Shown here piece by piece: positions 41,646-49,200 of a stretch of 64,000 bases of DNA. Each line of letters begins with the position of its first letter. The stretch's first letter is position 1. The stretch is from Lentibacillus daqui (GTDB lineage Bacteria; Bacillota; Bacilli; Bacillales; Amphibacillaceae), in contig NZ_CP114176.1 of the NCBI RefSeq assembly GCF_027186265.1, positions 3,596,001-3,660,000 on the forward strand, written 5' to 3'. The position numbers and the translations under genes were made by a program. The notes below the pieces were generated by a model, which saw only the letters and a list, made by a program, of their open reading frames with translations, searched no databases and was not told the DNA's origin.

Positions 41646-42224
41646 CTAGTCACGCAGACCCAGCGCATATTCTGCAAACATTAATACAGCTTTCTTTTTC
41701 ATATCAATGGTTTCATCGTCCATTTGTGAATACAAAAAGCATTGTTCTGCGGTTGATTCAATCAATCCAATGAGTACTTCTGCGGTTCGCTGAATATCAA
41801 ATGCTTCCCGAATTGCTCCATCCGCTTTAGCCTGCATTAAAAAGTCACGCATCCACCAATAATATGGTTCATATATGGCTTCCCATTCCTTCAGATAATC
41901 TGTTGCTGCCAGCCCGGAATAGATCAAAGCAAAAATTTCCCGATACTCATCTGTTATTGCAAATACTACGTCAACCACTGTTTCGAGTTGTTTAGAAAAG
42001 GGAAGATTCTCATCCACATTTTCTTTTATCTGAACAAGAGTTTTCTCCATCATCTCTTCAGCTATTGACGGCATTACGGCAAACTTGGAAGAAAAGTATA
42101 AGTAAAATGTCCCTTGTGCAATACCAGCATCTTTGACAATATCAGATATTTTTGTTTTTTCAATGCCTTTTTCCCGAAAAACATGAATTGCGGATTGAAT
42201 GATGCGATCTTTTTTATCCTCCAC
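41646..42224 (-). CDS. TetR family regulator of the SMR pair
   Basis: This 192-aa repressor has an N-terminal TetR helix-turn-helix (KDRIIQSAIHVFREKGIEKTKISDIVKDAGIAQGTFYLYFSSK, about residues 5-50) and a helical ligand domain. The start is a GTG at 42222-42224 preceded by GGAGGG; the longer frame to 42254 would run through its own operator. It is the first gene of the tetR-smr-smr unit and probably represses it until a drug binds. Confidence 0.9.
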   Translation of the reverse strand: MEDKKDRIIQSAIHVFREKGIEKTKISDIVKDAGIAQGTFYLYFSSKFAVMPSIAEEMMEKTLVQIKENVDENLPFSKQLETVVDVVFAITDEYREIFALIYSGLAATDYLKEWEAIYEPYYWWMRDFLMQAKADGAIREAFDIQRTAEVLIGLIESTAEQCFLYSQMDDETIDMKKKAVLMFAEYALGLRD

Positions 42225-42240
42225 AAAATCCCTCCGTAAC

Positions 42241-42257
42241 TGACTGATTATCATTCA
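42241..42257. promoter_or_regulatory. TetR-type operator upstream of tetR
   Basis: TGACTGATTATCATTCA has the same length and arms as the palindrome at 41611-41627, with one mismatched arm position. Having the same site before both tetR and the SMR genes suggests autorepression plus control of the pair. Confidence 0.6.
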
Positions 42258-42352
42258 TTTTATCGACTTCATTTTAACCTGTCAATGAATAATATTTACT
42301 ACCGGATTGTCAAATACTAAAACAAAACCAAAGACAAGAGAGGTGTACAATC

Positions 42353-42823
42353 ATGCAACATCTGAAAGCATTAGGACTTAAATTTTTGGCCATAGCGTTT
42401 ACCATATATACCATCTTCGGCATCTTTTCCGGTGCGGGGTGGGTAAACTTATTTTGGATTAGCCTATTCGTTACAGCCATTTCTTATCTGATTGGTGATA
42501 TGATCATATTGAGACAGTTTGGCAATATTACCGCGACTATCGCTGACTTTGCCTTAACCTTCTTTTCGTTATTTATTCTGGGAGGCCTATTTCTCAATGC
42601 CAATATCCCAATCATTACGACCTCGATCCTATCAGCCTTTTTTATAACTTGTTGTGAACCATTCATCCACGGTTTTATTGTTAACCATTTTTCCCCTGAT
42701 GAATATGAACGAAAAGACTGGCGAACGATGAACCAGCTGCAAACGGAATTCGCTGAGGAAACAAATGAACATACCTTAAGAGTTGAAAAAGAAAAGGACG
42801 ATAAAAAGGACCGGGATAGATGA
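42353..42823 (+). CDS. DUF2512 (YndM-like) membrane protein
   Basis: This 156-aa protein has four membrane helices in the first 110 residues (FLAIAFTIYTIFGIFSGAGWVN, FWISLFVTAISYLIGDM, ATIADFALTFFSLFILGGLFL, TTSILSAFFITCCEPFIHGFI) and a charged cytoplasmic tail (EKEKDDKKDRDR). The pattern YLIGDMIILRQFGNITATIADF is the DUF2512 hallmark. B. subtilis YndM is similar in plan. Function is unknown. AGAGAGGTG precedes the ATG. It is monocistronic. Confidence 0.82.
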   Translation: MQHLKALGLKFLAIAFTIYTIFGIFSGAGWVNLFWISLFVTAISYLIGDMIILRQFGNITATIADFALTFFSLFILGGLFLNANIPIITTSILSAFFITCCEPFIHGFIVNHFSPDEYERKDWRTMNQLQTEFAEETNEHTLRVEKEKDDKKDRDR

Positions 42824-42848
42824 TTATCCAGGATTTTTTACAACTAAA

Positions 42849-42883
42849 AATGGCTAACCGAAAATGATTCCGGTTAGCCATTT
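42849..42883. terminator. Bidirectional terminator
   Basis: AATGGCTAACCG and CGGTTAGCCATT form a perfect 12-bp stem between the convergent DUF2512 and wrbA genes. Confidence 0.8.
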
Positions 42884-42894
42884 ATGATTATTAC

Positions 42895-43506
42895 TTATTT
42901 ATTTCCCGCTTTAATCCGGCTAGCAATATCAACAGTCCGTTTTGCTTGTACTTCCACTGCTGGTTGTACATTGTTGACAATATTTCCTTCCGCATCAACG
43001 GTGGCACTTGCGCCATATGGATTTCCGCCGGTTGTGAACAATACAGGGTCAGTGTATCCTGGTGCAGCAATAATCGCGCCCCAGTGCATAAAGGAAGTAT
43101 AAAGAGAGAGAATACTTGCTTCCTGACCACCGTGATCATTTTGGGCAGAAGACATTGCACTAACGACCTTATTTACTAATGCACCACTCGCCCATAGTCC
43201 GCCTTGCATATCAAGAAATTGCTTCATTTGCGAGGCAATGCCGCCAAATCGTGTAGCTGTACTAAAGATGATGGCATCTGCCCATTGCAAATCATCAGAG
43301 GTTGCCTCCTGGATATCTGCTGTTGCTTCATGATTGGCCTTCCAAGCTGGATTGGATGCAATTGCTGCTTCTGGAGCCAATTCCGTAACTTTCAACAGAC
43401 GTACTTCGGCACCGGCTTTTGTTGCGGCATCTTCAGCCCATTTCGCCATTTTATAGTTTGTTCCAGTTGAACTGTAATAGATAATTGCTAATTTAACATT
43501 TTCCAT
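42895..43506 (-). CDS. wrbA: NAD(P)H:quinone oxidoreductase WrbA
   Basis: This 203-aa flavodoxin-like FMN enzyme reduces quinones by two electrons, avoiding semiquinone radicals. The FMN loop is YYSSTGTNYKMAKWAEDAA. FSTATRFGGIASQMKQFLDMQGGLWASG and HGGQEASILSLYTSFMHWGAIIAAPGY are WrbA/type-IV hallmarks. GAAGGAGA precedes the ATG. A consensus promoter 260 bp upstream, with an operator on its start site, suggests strong, regulated expression under quinone or diamide stress. Confidence 0.93.
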   Translation of the reverse strand: MENVKLAIIYYSSTGTNYKMAKWAEDAATKAGAEVRLLKVTELAPEAAIASNPAWKANHEATADIQEATSDDLQWADAIIFSTATRFGGIASQMKQFLDMQGGLWASGALVNKVVSAMSSAQNDHGGQEASILSLYTSFMHWGAIIAAPGYTDPVLFTTGGNPYGASATVDAEGNIVNNVQPAVEVQAKRTVDIASRIKAGNK

Positions 43507-43758
43507 CTTGTTTGTTGTCTCCTTCTTGGTTGAATGATTTCAAAATAATTTTTCCAAAAATCCAATGGTTTAAGTCTCCTTAAGCCACATCAGATTGAAA
43601 TAAGTATCCATCACAAGGATGCATATTTATGTGTGTCCATAAAGTGAAACTTAAAATACTCCTGTACTTCGTTTTGTCTATTCTTTGCAAAAACCTCCTT
43701 TATTATTTACTTTTCTATATCAAAACGAAATTACAATACGTATTTTTATCAAGTTAGT

Positions 43759-43801
43759 TACTTTATGTAAGTATTATACATAAACATTACAATTGTGTCA
43801 A
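43759..43801 (-). promoter_or_regulatory. Perfect SigA promoter with operator, upstream of wrbA
   Basis: On the minus strand TTGACA (43796-43801) and TATAAT (43773-43778) are separated by exactly 17 bp, a full consensus match. TACTT-N5-AAGTA (43759-43773) lies on the transcription start and is the sort of site used by HxlR-type (YodB-like) quinone sensors. The leader to the wrbA start would be about 260 nt. No other gene is supported in 43507-43939. Confidence 0.65.
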
Positions 43802-43939
43802 GTAAGTTTGTTATTATATGTAACCTTAGTGCATTACATTATCAAAATACAGATCAAACACGAAATTGTATGTCTATCCATTAATGATATCTAACAATTT
43901 CTAGTATAATGAACATAAATGATCATGGGGGTATGAAAA

Positions 43940-44557
43940 ATGAACCTAACAGACATTATCGCAAAGCTAAACGGTCGAAAACCTACCATTCTTGGTTATG
44001 ATAATTTTCACAAACACGCCATCCTGCTGCCGTTAATCGAGAAAAACAATGAAGTCCATATACTATTTGAGGTAAGGTCCATGAAACTGCGCAGCCAGCC
44101 CGGGGATATTTGTTTTCCGGGCGGCAAAATTGACCCGACCGATCCTGATCCTGAGTATTGTGCGATTCGCGAAACGACGGATGAACTAGGGATATCGAAA
44201 ACATCGATTGAGAATATCAGTCCGCTTGATTACATTGTTGCGGATAACGGACGGATGATTTTCCCGTTTACAGGTACGATCAAAAACGCTGAACAAATAA
44301 ACCCAAGTCAAGCAGAAGTTGGAGAAATTTTCACCGTACCTTTATCCTATTTCCTTCAGGTAAAACCCGAGATATATAAAGTCTATTTTAAAGTAATACC
44401 AGCGGATGATTTTCCATTTGATTTAATTGTTGGGGGAGAAGATTATAATTGGCAGGTACGTCATAAGGATGAGCTCTTTTACCAATATAACGGTAAAGTG
44501 ATTTGGGGTTTGACCGCCAGAATATTATACCACTTCCTACATTTAATAGACTCCTAA
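43940..44557 (+). CDS. Nudix hydrolase, CoA pyrophosphatase type
   Basis: This 205-aa enzyme probably hydrolyses CoA or its derivatives to 3',5'-ADP and phosphopantetheine. The Nudix box is PGDICFPGGKIDPTDP, then RETTDELGI. The EE pair is DE here, a conservative change at one metal ligand. The preceding LRSQPGDICFPGG stretch marks the CoAse (UPF0035) subgroup. GGGGGTATG lies before the ATG. Monocistronic, with terminator. Confidence 0.88.
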   Translation: MNLTDIIAKLNGRKPTILGYDNFHKHAILLPLIEKNNEVHILFEVRSMKLRSQPGDICFPGGKIDPTDPDPEYCAIRETTDELGISKTSIENISPLDYIVADNGRMIFPFTGTIKNAEQINPSQAEVGEIFTVPLSYFLQVKPEIYKVYFKVIPADDFPFDLIVGGEDYNWQVRHKDELFYQYNGKVIWGLTARILYHFLHLIDS

Positions 44558-44559
44558 TA

Positions 44560-44591
44560 AGCAGCTAATTCAATATTAGCTGCTCTTTTTT
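44560..44591 (+). terminator. Rho-independent terminator of the Nudix gene
   Basis: AGCAGCTAAT and ATTAGCTGCT form a 10-bp stem followed by CTTTTTT. Confidence 0.85.
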
Positions 44592-44715
44592 GCACTTTTT
44601 CTTAAACACGCCCCTTTCTCTCTTATTCATTCGTTAATAGTAGTGAATAGGCGATGACAATCATGGAAATTGGCAATTAAAAAGACGTCTGTCCAATTGC
44701 CATTTTTCCAACTGT

Positions 44716-44724
44716 CATACGCTA
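44716..44724 (+). promoter_or_regulatory. SigK-like -10 element of the CwlC-type gene
   Basis: CATACGCTA fits the mother-cell sigma-K -10 pattern CATANNNTA and lies 34 bp before the start codon. The -35 match (AC) is poor. Just upstream, TGGCAATT/AATTGCCA followed by TTTTT (about 44670-44707) looks like a small terminator. Confidence 0.4.
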
Positions 44725-44757
44725 TTATTGAAAAAAGAAAGAATGGGGGATATTTAA

Positions 44758-45558
44758 ATGAAACTTTATTTGGATCCTGGTCATGGCGGCAATGATCCGG
44801 GTGCACAGGGAAAAGAACTAAAGGAAAAAGATGTTACGCTTGCTATAGCAAAGCACATCCATTCCATTTTAACGCAAGACTATGAAAATGTCAGCGTGAA
44901 AATGAGTCGAACCAGCGATAAGACTGTCAGTTTAACCCAACGCACCGATGAGGCGAATAACTGGGGAGCTGACTACTTTTTGTCGATTCACTGTAATTCG
45001 TTTAATGGTTCTGCCAAAGGATATGAGGATTATATTCATAGCAGCCTTTCCAGTTCATCCAAAACTGCTGCCTATCAGAATACCATCCATAAAGAAGTCG
45101 TCAAGAAAAACCAGTTAAATGATCGGGGTAAAAAGAAGGCTGACTATCATGTATTGCGAGAATCGAAAATGCCAGCACTTTTGACGGAAAACGGATTTAT
45201 TGACAATTCCCATGATGCTGCATTGATGAAACAGGATGCATGGTGCAAAAAGGTAGCCCAGGGACACGTAAACGGGCTGGCAAAAACTTTTGATCTAAAA
45301 AAAAAGAAGGGTAGCTCCAAAACTATTTATCGGGTCATTGCCGGTTCCTTCACTTCTAAAGCAAACGCCAAAAAGCGTGCAGATATGCTGAAAAAGAAAG
45401 ATATCGATGCATTTGTTGATACGATAATGATTTCCGGTAAGCAATGGTATCGCGTACAGGCAGGGGCATTTTCTGATCAGAAGCATGCGGAAAAACAGTT
45501 GAAAAAGGTGATTGATGCTGGTGTGAAAGATGCTTTTATCGCGAAAGAAAACCGGTAG
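44758..45558 (+). CDS. CwlC-type N-acetylmuramoyl-L-alanine amidase with SPOR domain
   Basis: This 266-aa amidase has no signal peptide. The Amidase_3 domain (1-180) shows LYLDPGHGGNDPGAQG, SIHCNSFNG and LLTENGFID. The SPOR domain (about 193-266) shows RVIAGSFTSKANAKKRADMLKKK and YRVQAGAFSDQKHAEKQLKK, which bind denuded glycan. This is the plan of CwlC/CwlH, mother-cell enzymes that lyse the cell wall at the end of sporulation. The SigK-like element upstream agrees. GGGGGATA precedes the ATG. Confidence 0.9.
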   Translation: MKLYLDPGHGGNDPGAQGKELKEKDVTLAIAKHIHSILTQDYENVSVKMSRTSDKTVSLTQRTDEANNWGADYFLSIHCNSFNGSAKGYEDYIHSSLSSSSKTAAYQNTIHKEVVKKNQLNDRGKKKADYHVLRESKMPALLTENGFIDNSHDAALMKQDAWCKKVAQGHVNGLAKTFDLKKKKGSSKTIYRVIAGSFTSKANAKKRADMLKKKDIDAFVDTIMISGKQWYRVQAGAFSDQKHAEKQLKKVIDAGVKDAFIAKENR

Positions 45559-45570
45559 ACTGCAAGAACA

Positions 45571-45601
45571 GGCAATCCAAATGTTTGTATTTGCGATTGC
45601 C
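45571..45601. terminator. Hairpin between convergent genes
   Basis: GGCAATC and GATTGCC pair around a 17-nt loop, touching the stop codon of the truncated SDR gene. The U-run is weak. Confidence 0.5.
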
Positions 45602-46131
45602 TAATTTATTTCTCTCTTCATTAATTTAGTTTCGCCAAGGCAACTATATTGCGAATATGAAGTTGAATAGTTTGCCTGCCCTCTGTTTCCCAGTGCCGAA
45701 GTGGAAGAAATATTAATGATACGTCCGAACCTATTTTTCACCATATATTTTTGCGCAGCACGTGCAGCGTTAAAAGAGCCTTTTAAATGGACGTCCATCA
45801 CTTGCTGCCAGTCCTCATTGGTCATTTTAAACAACATATTATCCCGAATAACACCTGCATTATTGACCAGAATATCCAGTGAGCCAAATCTTTCTACCAC
45901 TTCATCCATCGCTGTCTCTACTTCTTCGGAATGAACAATATTGACATTCTTTGTGTAATAGTCGTAACCGTTGCCTTCGAAAACATCGGCCGCCTCTTGT
46001 AACGCTTCGGCATTAATATCAACAATTGCTACTTTAGCACCTTCTTCAGCGAACCATTCTGTAATTCCTCTTCCAATACCTCGACTCCCGCCAGTGACAA
46101 ATGCTACTTTTCCTTTAAATCTGTTTGTCAT
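45601..46131 (-). pseudogene. C-terminally truncated SDR (FabG-like 3-oxoacyl reductase)
   Basis: The 176-aa product starts as a normal short-chain dehydrogenase. It has the NAD(P) motif TGGSRGIG (about 14-21), NNAG (90-93), the Ser in NISSTSALG and the active Tyr155 in GQANYST. It then diverges. The expected YSTAK reads YSTSY, so the catalytic lysine is lost, and the last 20 residues (for example SQYSCLGETKLMKREIN) are unrelated; the usual 70-80 C-terminal residues are missing. A deletion probably fused it to foreign sequence next to the CwlC-type gene. It is last in the sigma-54 operon and is probably inactive. Confidence 0.8.
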
Positions 46132-46269
46132 TATGAATTCCTCCCACCAATTAAATATTGAACCTTCTTATTCTTTCTCGATCGGCTCAGCTTGAATATC
46201 ACGCGTTTTCCCTAGTTCTCAATTCAAATCTTCTATCGTGTGTAGCATTCCCAGCTACCTATTATCGCG

Positions 46270-46668
46270 CTATTCCCTAATTAGCTTAAATGTTCCAGTG
46301 CCCTTTGCGAGCATCTCACCCTGCTCTTCCAGTATTTCCCCTTCTGCTGTAACAGTACGATAACCCTGTTGAAGTATTCTTCCTTGGGCAAATAGGCTTC
46401 CACTATCGGCTGGAGCAAAGTAATTTACATTTAAGTTCATGGTGATACAACGGGTTCTGGTCGTTGATCGTATAACCATTCCCAGCACAAAATCAATCAT
46501 GCTGGCATGCACACCGCCATGCAGTATCTGGTTTGCATTTAAAAGCTGCCTGGTAACAGGTAATTTTAAGCGAACATCCCCTTCTTGAAAATGGGTGATT
46601 TCAAAACCTAGATGGTAGAAAAACGGGCTTGTTTCAAAACTTTTTCGTACCTCTTCCAGCTGTTGCAT
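46270..46668 (-). CDS. PaaI-type hotdog thioesterase
   Basis: This 132-aa acyl-CoA thioesterase shows the PaaI active-site segment LNANQILHGGVHASMIDFVLGM and the strand pattern MNLNVNYFAPADSGSLFAQGRI. It would release free acid from CoA esters, perhaps rescuing CoA from dead-end intermediates of the pathway. GGAGG precedes the ATG. It lies 89 bp after the thiolase gene and 138 bp before the truncated SDR in one operon. Confidence 0.87.
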   Translation of the reverse strand: MQQLEEVRKSFETSPFFYHLGFEITHFQEGDVRLKLPVTRQLLNANQILHGGVHASMIDFVLGMVIRSTTRTRCITMNLNVNYFAPADSGSLFAQGRILQQGYRTVTAEGEILEEQGEMLAKGTGTFKLIRE

Positions 46669-46728
46669 CGTAAATAATCCTCCGATCTTTCTTCAATGGT
46701 TATAAGAAACTTCCCATTCGACAATATA

Positions 46729-46760
46729 CGACAAAACCTGGGAAGTAACAGGCACCATTA
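46729..46760 (-). repeat. 3'-end motif TGGTGCCTGTYACTT, copy 1
   Basis: Directly after the thiolase stop, the minus strand reads TGGTGCCTGTTACTTCC, then TTTTGTCG. Similar stretches follow the stops at 55694 and 56483 (copies near 55646-55689 and 56452-56480). The motif has weak internal symmetry only; its role is unknown. Confidence 0.5.
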
Positions 46761-47942
46761 AATACGCTCCATCATCACAGCCATACCCTGACCGCCACCT
46801 GCACACAATGTGGCAATACCAAGCTCGTTCCCACGTTTGATCATTTCGTGTAGTAAAGTAGTGATAATTCTAGCACCGCTCGCTCCTACTGGATGCCCTA
46901 AAGCAATCGCCCCTCCATTTACATTCACAATTTCAGGATCGAGTGATAACTCACGTATGACTGCCAGAGATTGCGATGCAAAGGCTTCATTCAGCTCGAT
47001 TAAATCAATATCTTTCACTTGTTTGGATGTTCGGTTTAATAACTTTTTAACAGCTGGAACAGGGCCAATCCCCATCACTTCCGGAGAAACACCGGCAGTT
47101 GCCCAATCGACGACCCGGGCTAACGGTTTGAGCCCCATCTTTTTCGCCTGCGATTCTTTCATCATAACCATTGCCGTAGCGCCATCATTACGGCCGCACG
47201 CATTTCCAGCCGTCACAGTGCCATTTTCTTTAAACGCAGGCCGCAATTTTGCAAGCTTCTCCATCGTTGTTCCCGGTCGCGGATGTTCATCCTGCTCTAC
47301 GATTCGTGTTTGCTTTTTCTCTTTTACTTCTACTGGGACAATTTCATCTTTGAACGTTCCCTTTTCGATTGCTCTTGCTGCCCGCCTTTGACTTTCTACC
47401 GCAAAAGCGTCCTGGTCTTCTCTTGATATATCATATCTTTCAGCGAGGTTTTCCGCTGTCATCCCCATACCTAAATTTTTCCCATACATTTCAATGGGTT
47501 GCTGACCGGCCTCTGTATTAGCATCAACCAGTGTTGGATGGTCCCCACCGAAACGGGCATTTCGCAAATAAAAAGGTGATCGGCTCATACTTTCGGTTCC
47601 ACCTGTCACAAGTACATCAGCTTGTTCAGAGTAAATTTGTTGCACCCCCGAAGCGAGCGCTTGCATTCCTGAGGCACACAGTCGATTAATCGTAAAAGCA
47701 GGGGAAGATTCCGGTATACCTGATCGTAATGCTGCGACTCTTGCAACATTCGAGGATTCTGTGGTTTGGCGGACTTCTCCCATAATCGTTTCATCCACTT
47801 GTTCCGGTTTGATGCCTGCTTTTCTGATCGCTCCTTCTATCGCAATGGAAGCCAAATGCCCGGAACTAATATCTTTCAAGGAGCCACCATATCTTCCTAT
47901 TGGTGTTCTGGCGGCACTGACAATAACAATATTTTCGTTCAT
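46758..47942 (-). CDS. Acetyl-CoA C-acyltransferase (thiolase)
   Basis: This 394-aa thiolase cleaves a 3-ketoacyl-CoA with CoA (or condenses acetyl-CoA). The nucleophilic Cys is in NRLCASGMQAL, the His in GHPVGASGAR and the second Cys in LCAGGGQG. Length is typical of FadA/AtoB. It starts at ATG 47942 with GGGGGG upstream (a GTG lies one codon before). The acyl-CoA dehydrogenases, ligase and thioesterase around it indicate beta-oxidation of an imported acid. No enoyl-CoA hydratase or hydroxyacyl-CoA dehydrogenase is present in the operon. Confidence 0.92.
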   Translation of the reverse strand: MNENIVIVSAARTPIGRYGGSLKDISSGHLASIAIEGAIRKAGIKPEQVDETIMGEVRQTTESSNVARVAALRSGIPESSPAFTINRLCASGMQALASGVQQIYSEQADVLVTGGTESMSRSPFYLRNARFGGDHPTLVDANTEAGQQPIEMYGKNLGMGMTAENLAERYDISREDQDAFAVESQRRAARAIEKGTFKDEIVPVEVKEKKQTRIVEQDEHPRPGTTMEKLAKLRPAFKENGTVTAGNACGRNDGATAMVMMKESQAKKMGLKPLARVVDWATAGVSPEVMGIGPVPAVKKLLNRTSKQVKDIDLIELNEAFASQSLAVIRELSLDPEIVNVNGGAIALGHPVGASGARIITTLLHEMIKRGNELGIATLCAGGGQGMAVMMERI

Positions 47943-47961
47943 CACTATCCCCCCAATTTGT

Positions 47962-49110
47962 TTAGCTATATTCCTTTTTCAACTGCCCGGCAATAATGTT
48001 CTTCTGAATTTCCGATGTTCCTTCATATATCCTGGTAATCCTTGCGTCACGGAAGAAACGTTCAATTGGGAAGTCTGCAATGTAGCCAATTCCCCCATGA
48101 ACCTGAACCGCCTTATCTGCCACCCTGTTATATACTTCTGATCCGTACAGTTTTAACATAGATGCTTCTTTAATTACTTTCTCCCCGTCATCAACCATCG
48201 AAGCAATCCGATAAGTAAAAGCACGTAAAGCTTCTGTTTCCATGGCCATCTCCGCTACCATATGCGCGACTGCTTGATGCTCAATTATTGGAGTACCAAA
48301 TTGCTCTCGTTCCTGTACATATTGCATGGATAAATCCAATAATTTTTGACATGATCCCAGATTCCTGGCTGCCAATCCCGCACGACCATTAGCTAAAATT
48401 TTTAATGCGTTAACATATCCTTTTCCTTCTTCACCTAAAACATTTTCAACAGGAACCTCGCAATCTTCTAAAATAAGTTCCGCAGACTGCGAGCCTTTTA
48501 ACCCCATCTTCGGTTCAATGGCGCCAACTTGAAAACCGGGAAAATCCTTTTCAACAATAAATGATGTAATCCCCTTTGCCCCTTTATCGGGATCGGTAAC
48601 AGCCATTACGGTGAAAATATCCGCATCTGTTGCATTCGTAATATAATGCTTTGTCCCATTTAAAATATATTTATCTCCCTTTTTAACCGCTGTTGTTTTT
48701 AAATTACTGGCATTTGATCCGGCACTTGGTTCTGTTAGTGCAAAGGCTCCAATTTTCTCACCAGTGGCAAGCGAAGGTAAATACTTGCTTTTTTGCTCCT
48801 CATTACCCAGTTCGACAATACCGACCGTTCCAATTCCGGTGTGTGCTCCGATGAGTGTCGTATAGCCATTGTGTGTTGCTCCGATTTCTTCGTATAGCGC
48901 ACATTTACCAACCATTCCAATTCCCAGGCCACCATACACTTCAGGAATACTTAAACCGAAAAGTCCCATCTCTTTTGACAGCTCAAGAATACGCTCCGGA
49001 ATCCGGTTCTCTTTTTCAATGTCCATCGCGACCGCTTCCACTTCTGTTTGCACAAAATCGCGTACATTTTTCTTCAAGAAAGCAATATCTTCGTCTAAAT
49101 GAAAATTCAT
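47962..49110 (-). CDS. Acyl-CoA dehydrogenase (second copy)
   Basis: This 382-aa FAD enzyme forms the 2,3-double bond of an acyl-CoA. It shows AFALTEPSAGSNASNLKTTA (FAD/substrate loop), GLKGSQSAELILEDCEVP, QVHGGIGYIADFPIERFFRDARI and the base-bearing IYEGTSEIQKNIIA. AAAAGGAGAG precedes the ATG at 49110; the frame's earlier ATG at 49140 has no ribosome site. It is about 55-60% similar in motif order to the copy at 52139, so a duplication specialised for different chain lengths is possible. Confidence 0.93.
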   Translation of the reverse strand: MNFHLDEDIAFLKKNVRDFVQTEVEAVAMDIEKENRIPERILELSKEMGLFGLSIPEVYGGLGIGMVGKCALYEEIGATHNGYTTLIGAHTGIGTVGIVELGNEEQKSKYLPSLATGEKIGAFALTEPSAGSNASNLKTTAVKKGDKYILNGTKHYITNATDADIFTVMAVTDPDKGAKGITSFIVEKDFPGFQVGAIEPKMGLKGSQSAELILEDCEVPVENVLGEEGKGYVNALKILANGRAGLAARNLGSCQKLLDLSMQYVQEREQFGTPIIEHQAVAHMVAEMAMETEALRAFTYRIASMVDDGEKVIKEASMLKLYGSEVYNRVADKAVQVHGGIGYIADFPIERFFRDARITRIYEGTSEIQKNIIAGQLKKEYS

Positions 49111-49200
49111 GTTTTCCTCTCCTTTTTGTGCCGGGTACACATATTATGCATAATTGCTCAAACCCCAGGCAATTAAATAAAAAATAGATTATTCTTCCCA

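Noticed and set aside
43580..43690. 36-codon TTG-started leader frame in the wrbA 5' region with AAAGGAGG nearby
   Set aside because: The spacing between ribosome site and TTG is only about 3 nt and the peptide has no recognisable features.
46810..47391. 193-codon plus-strand frame opposite the thiolase gene
   Set aside because: It is antisense to a textbook thiolase and rich in Ser/Thr/Pro as expected of a shadow.
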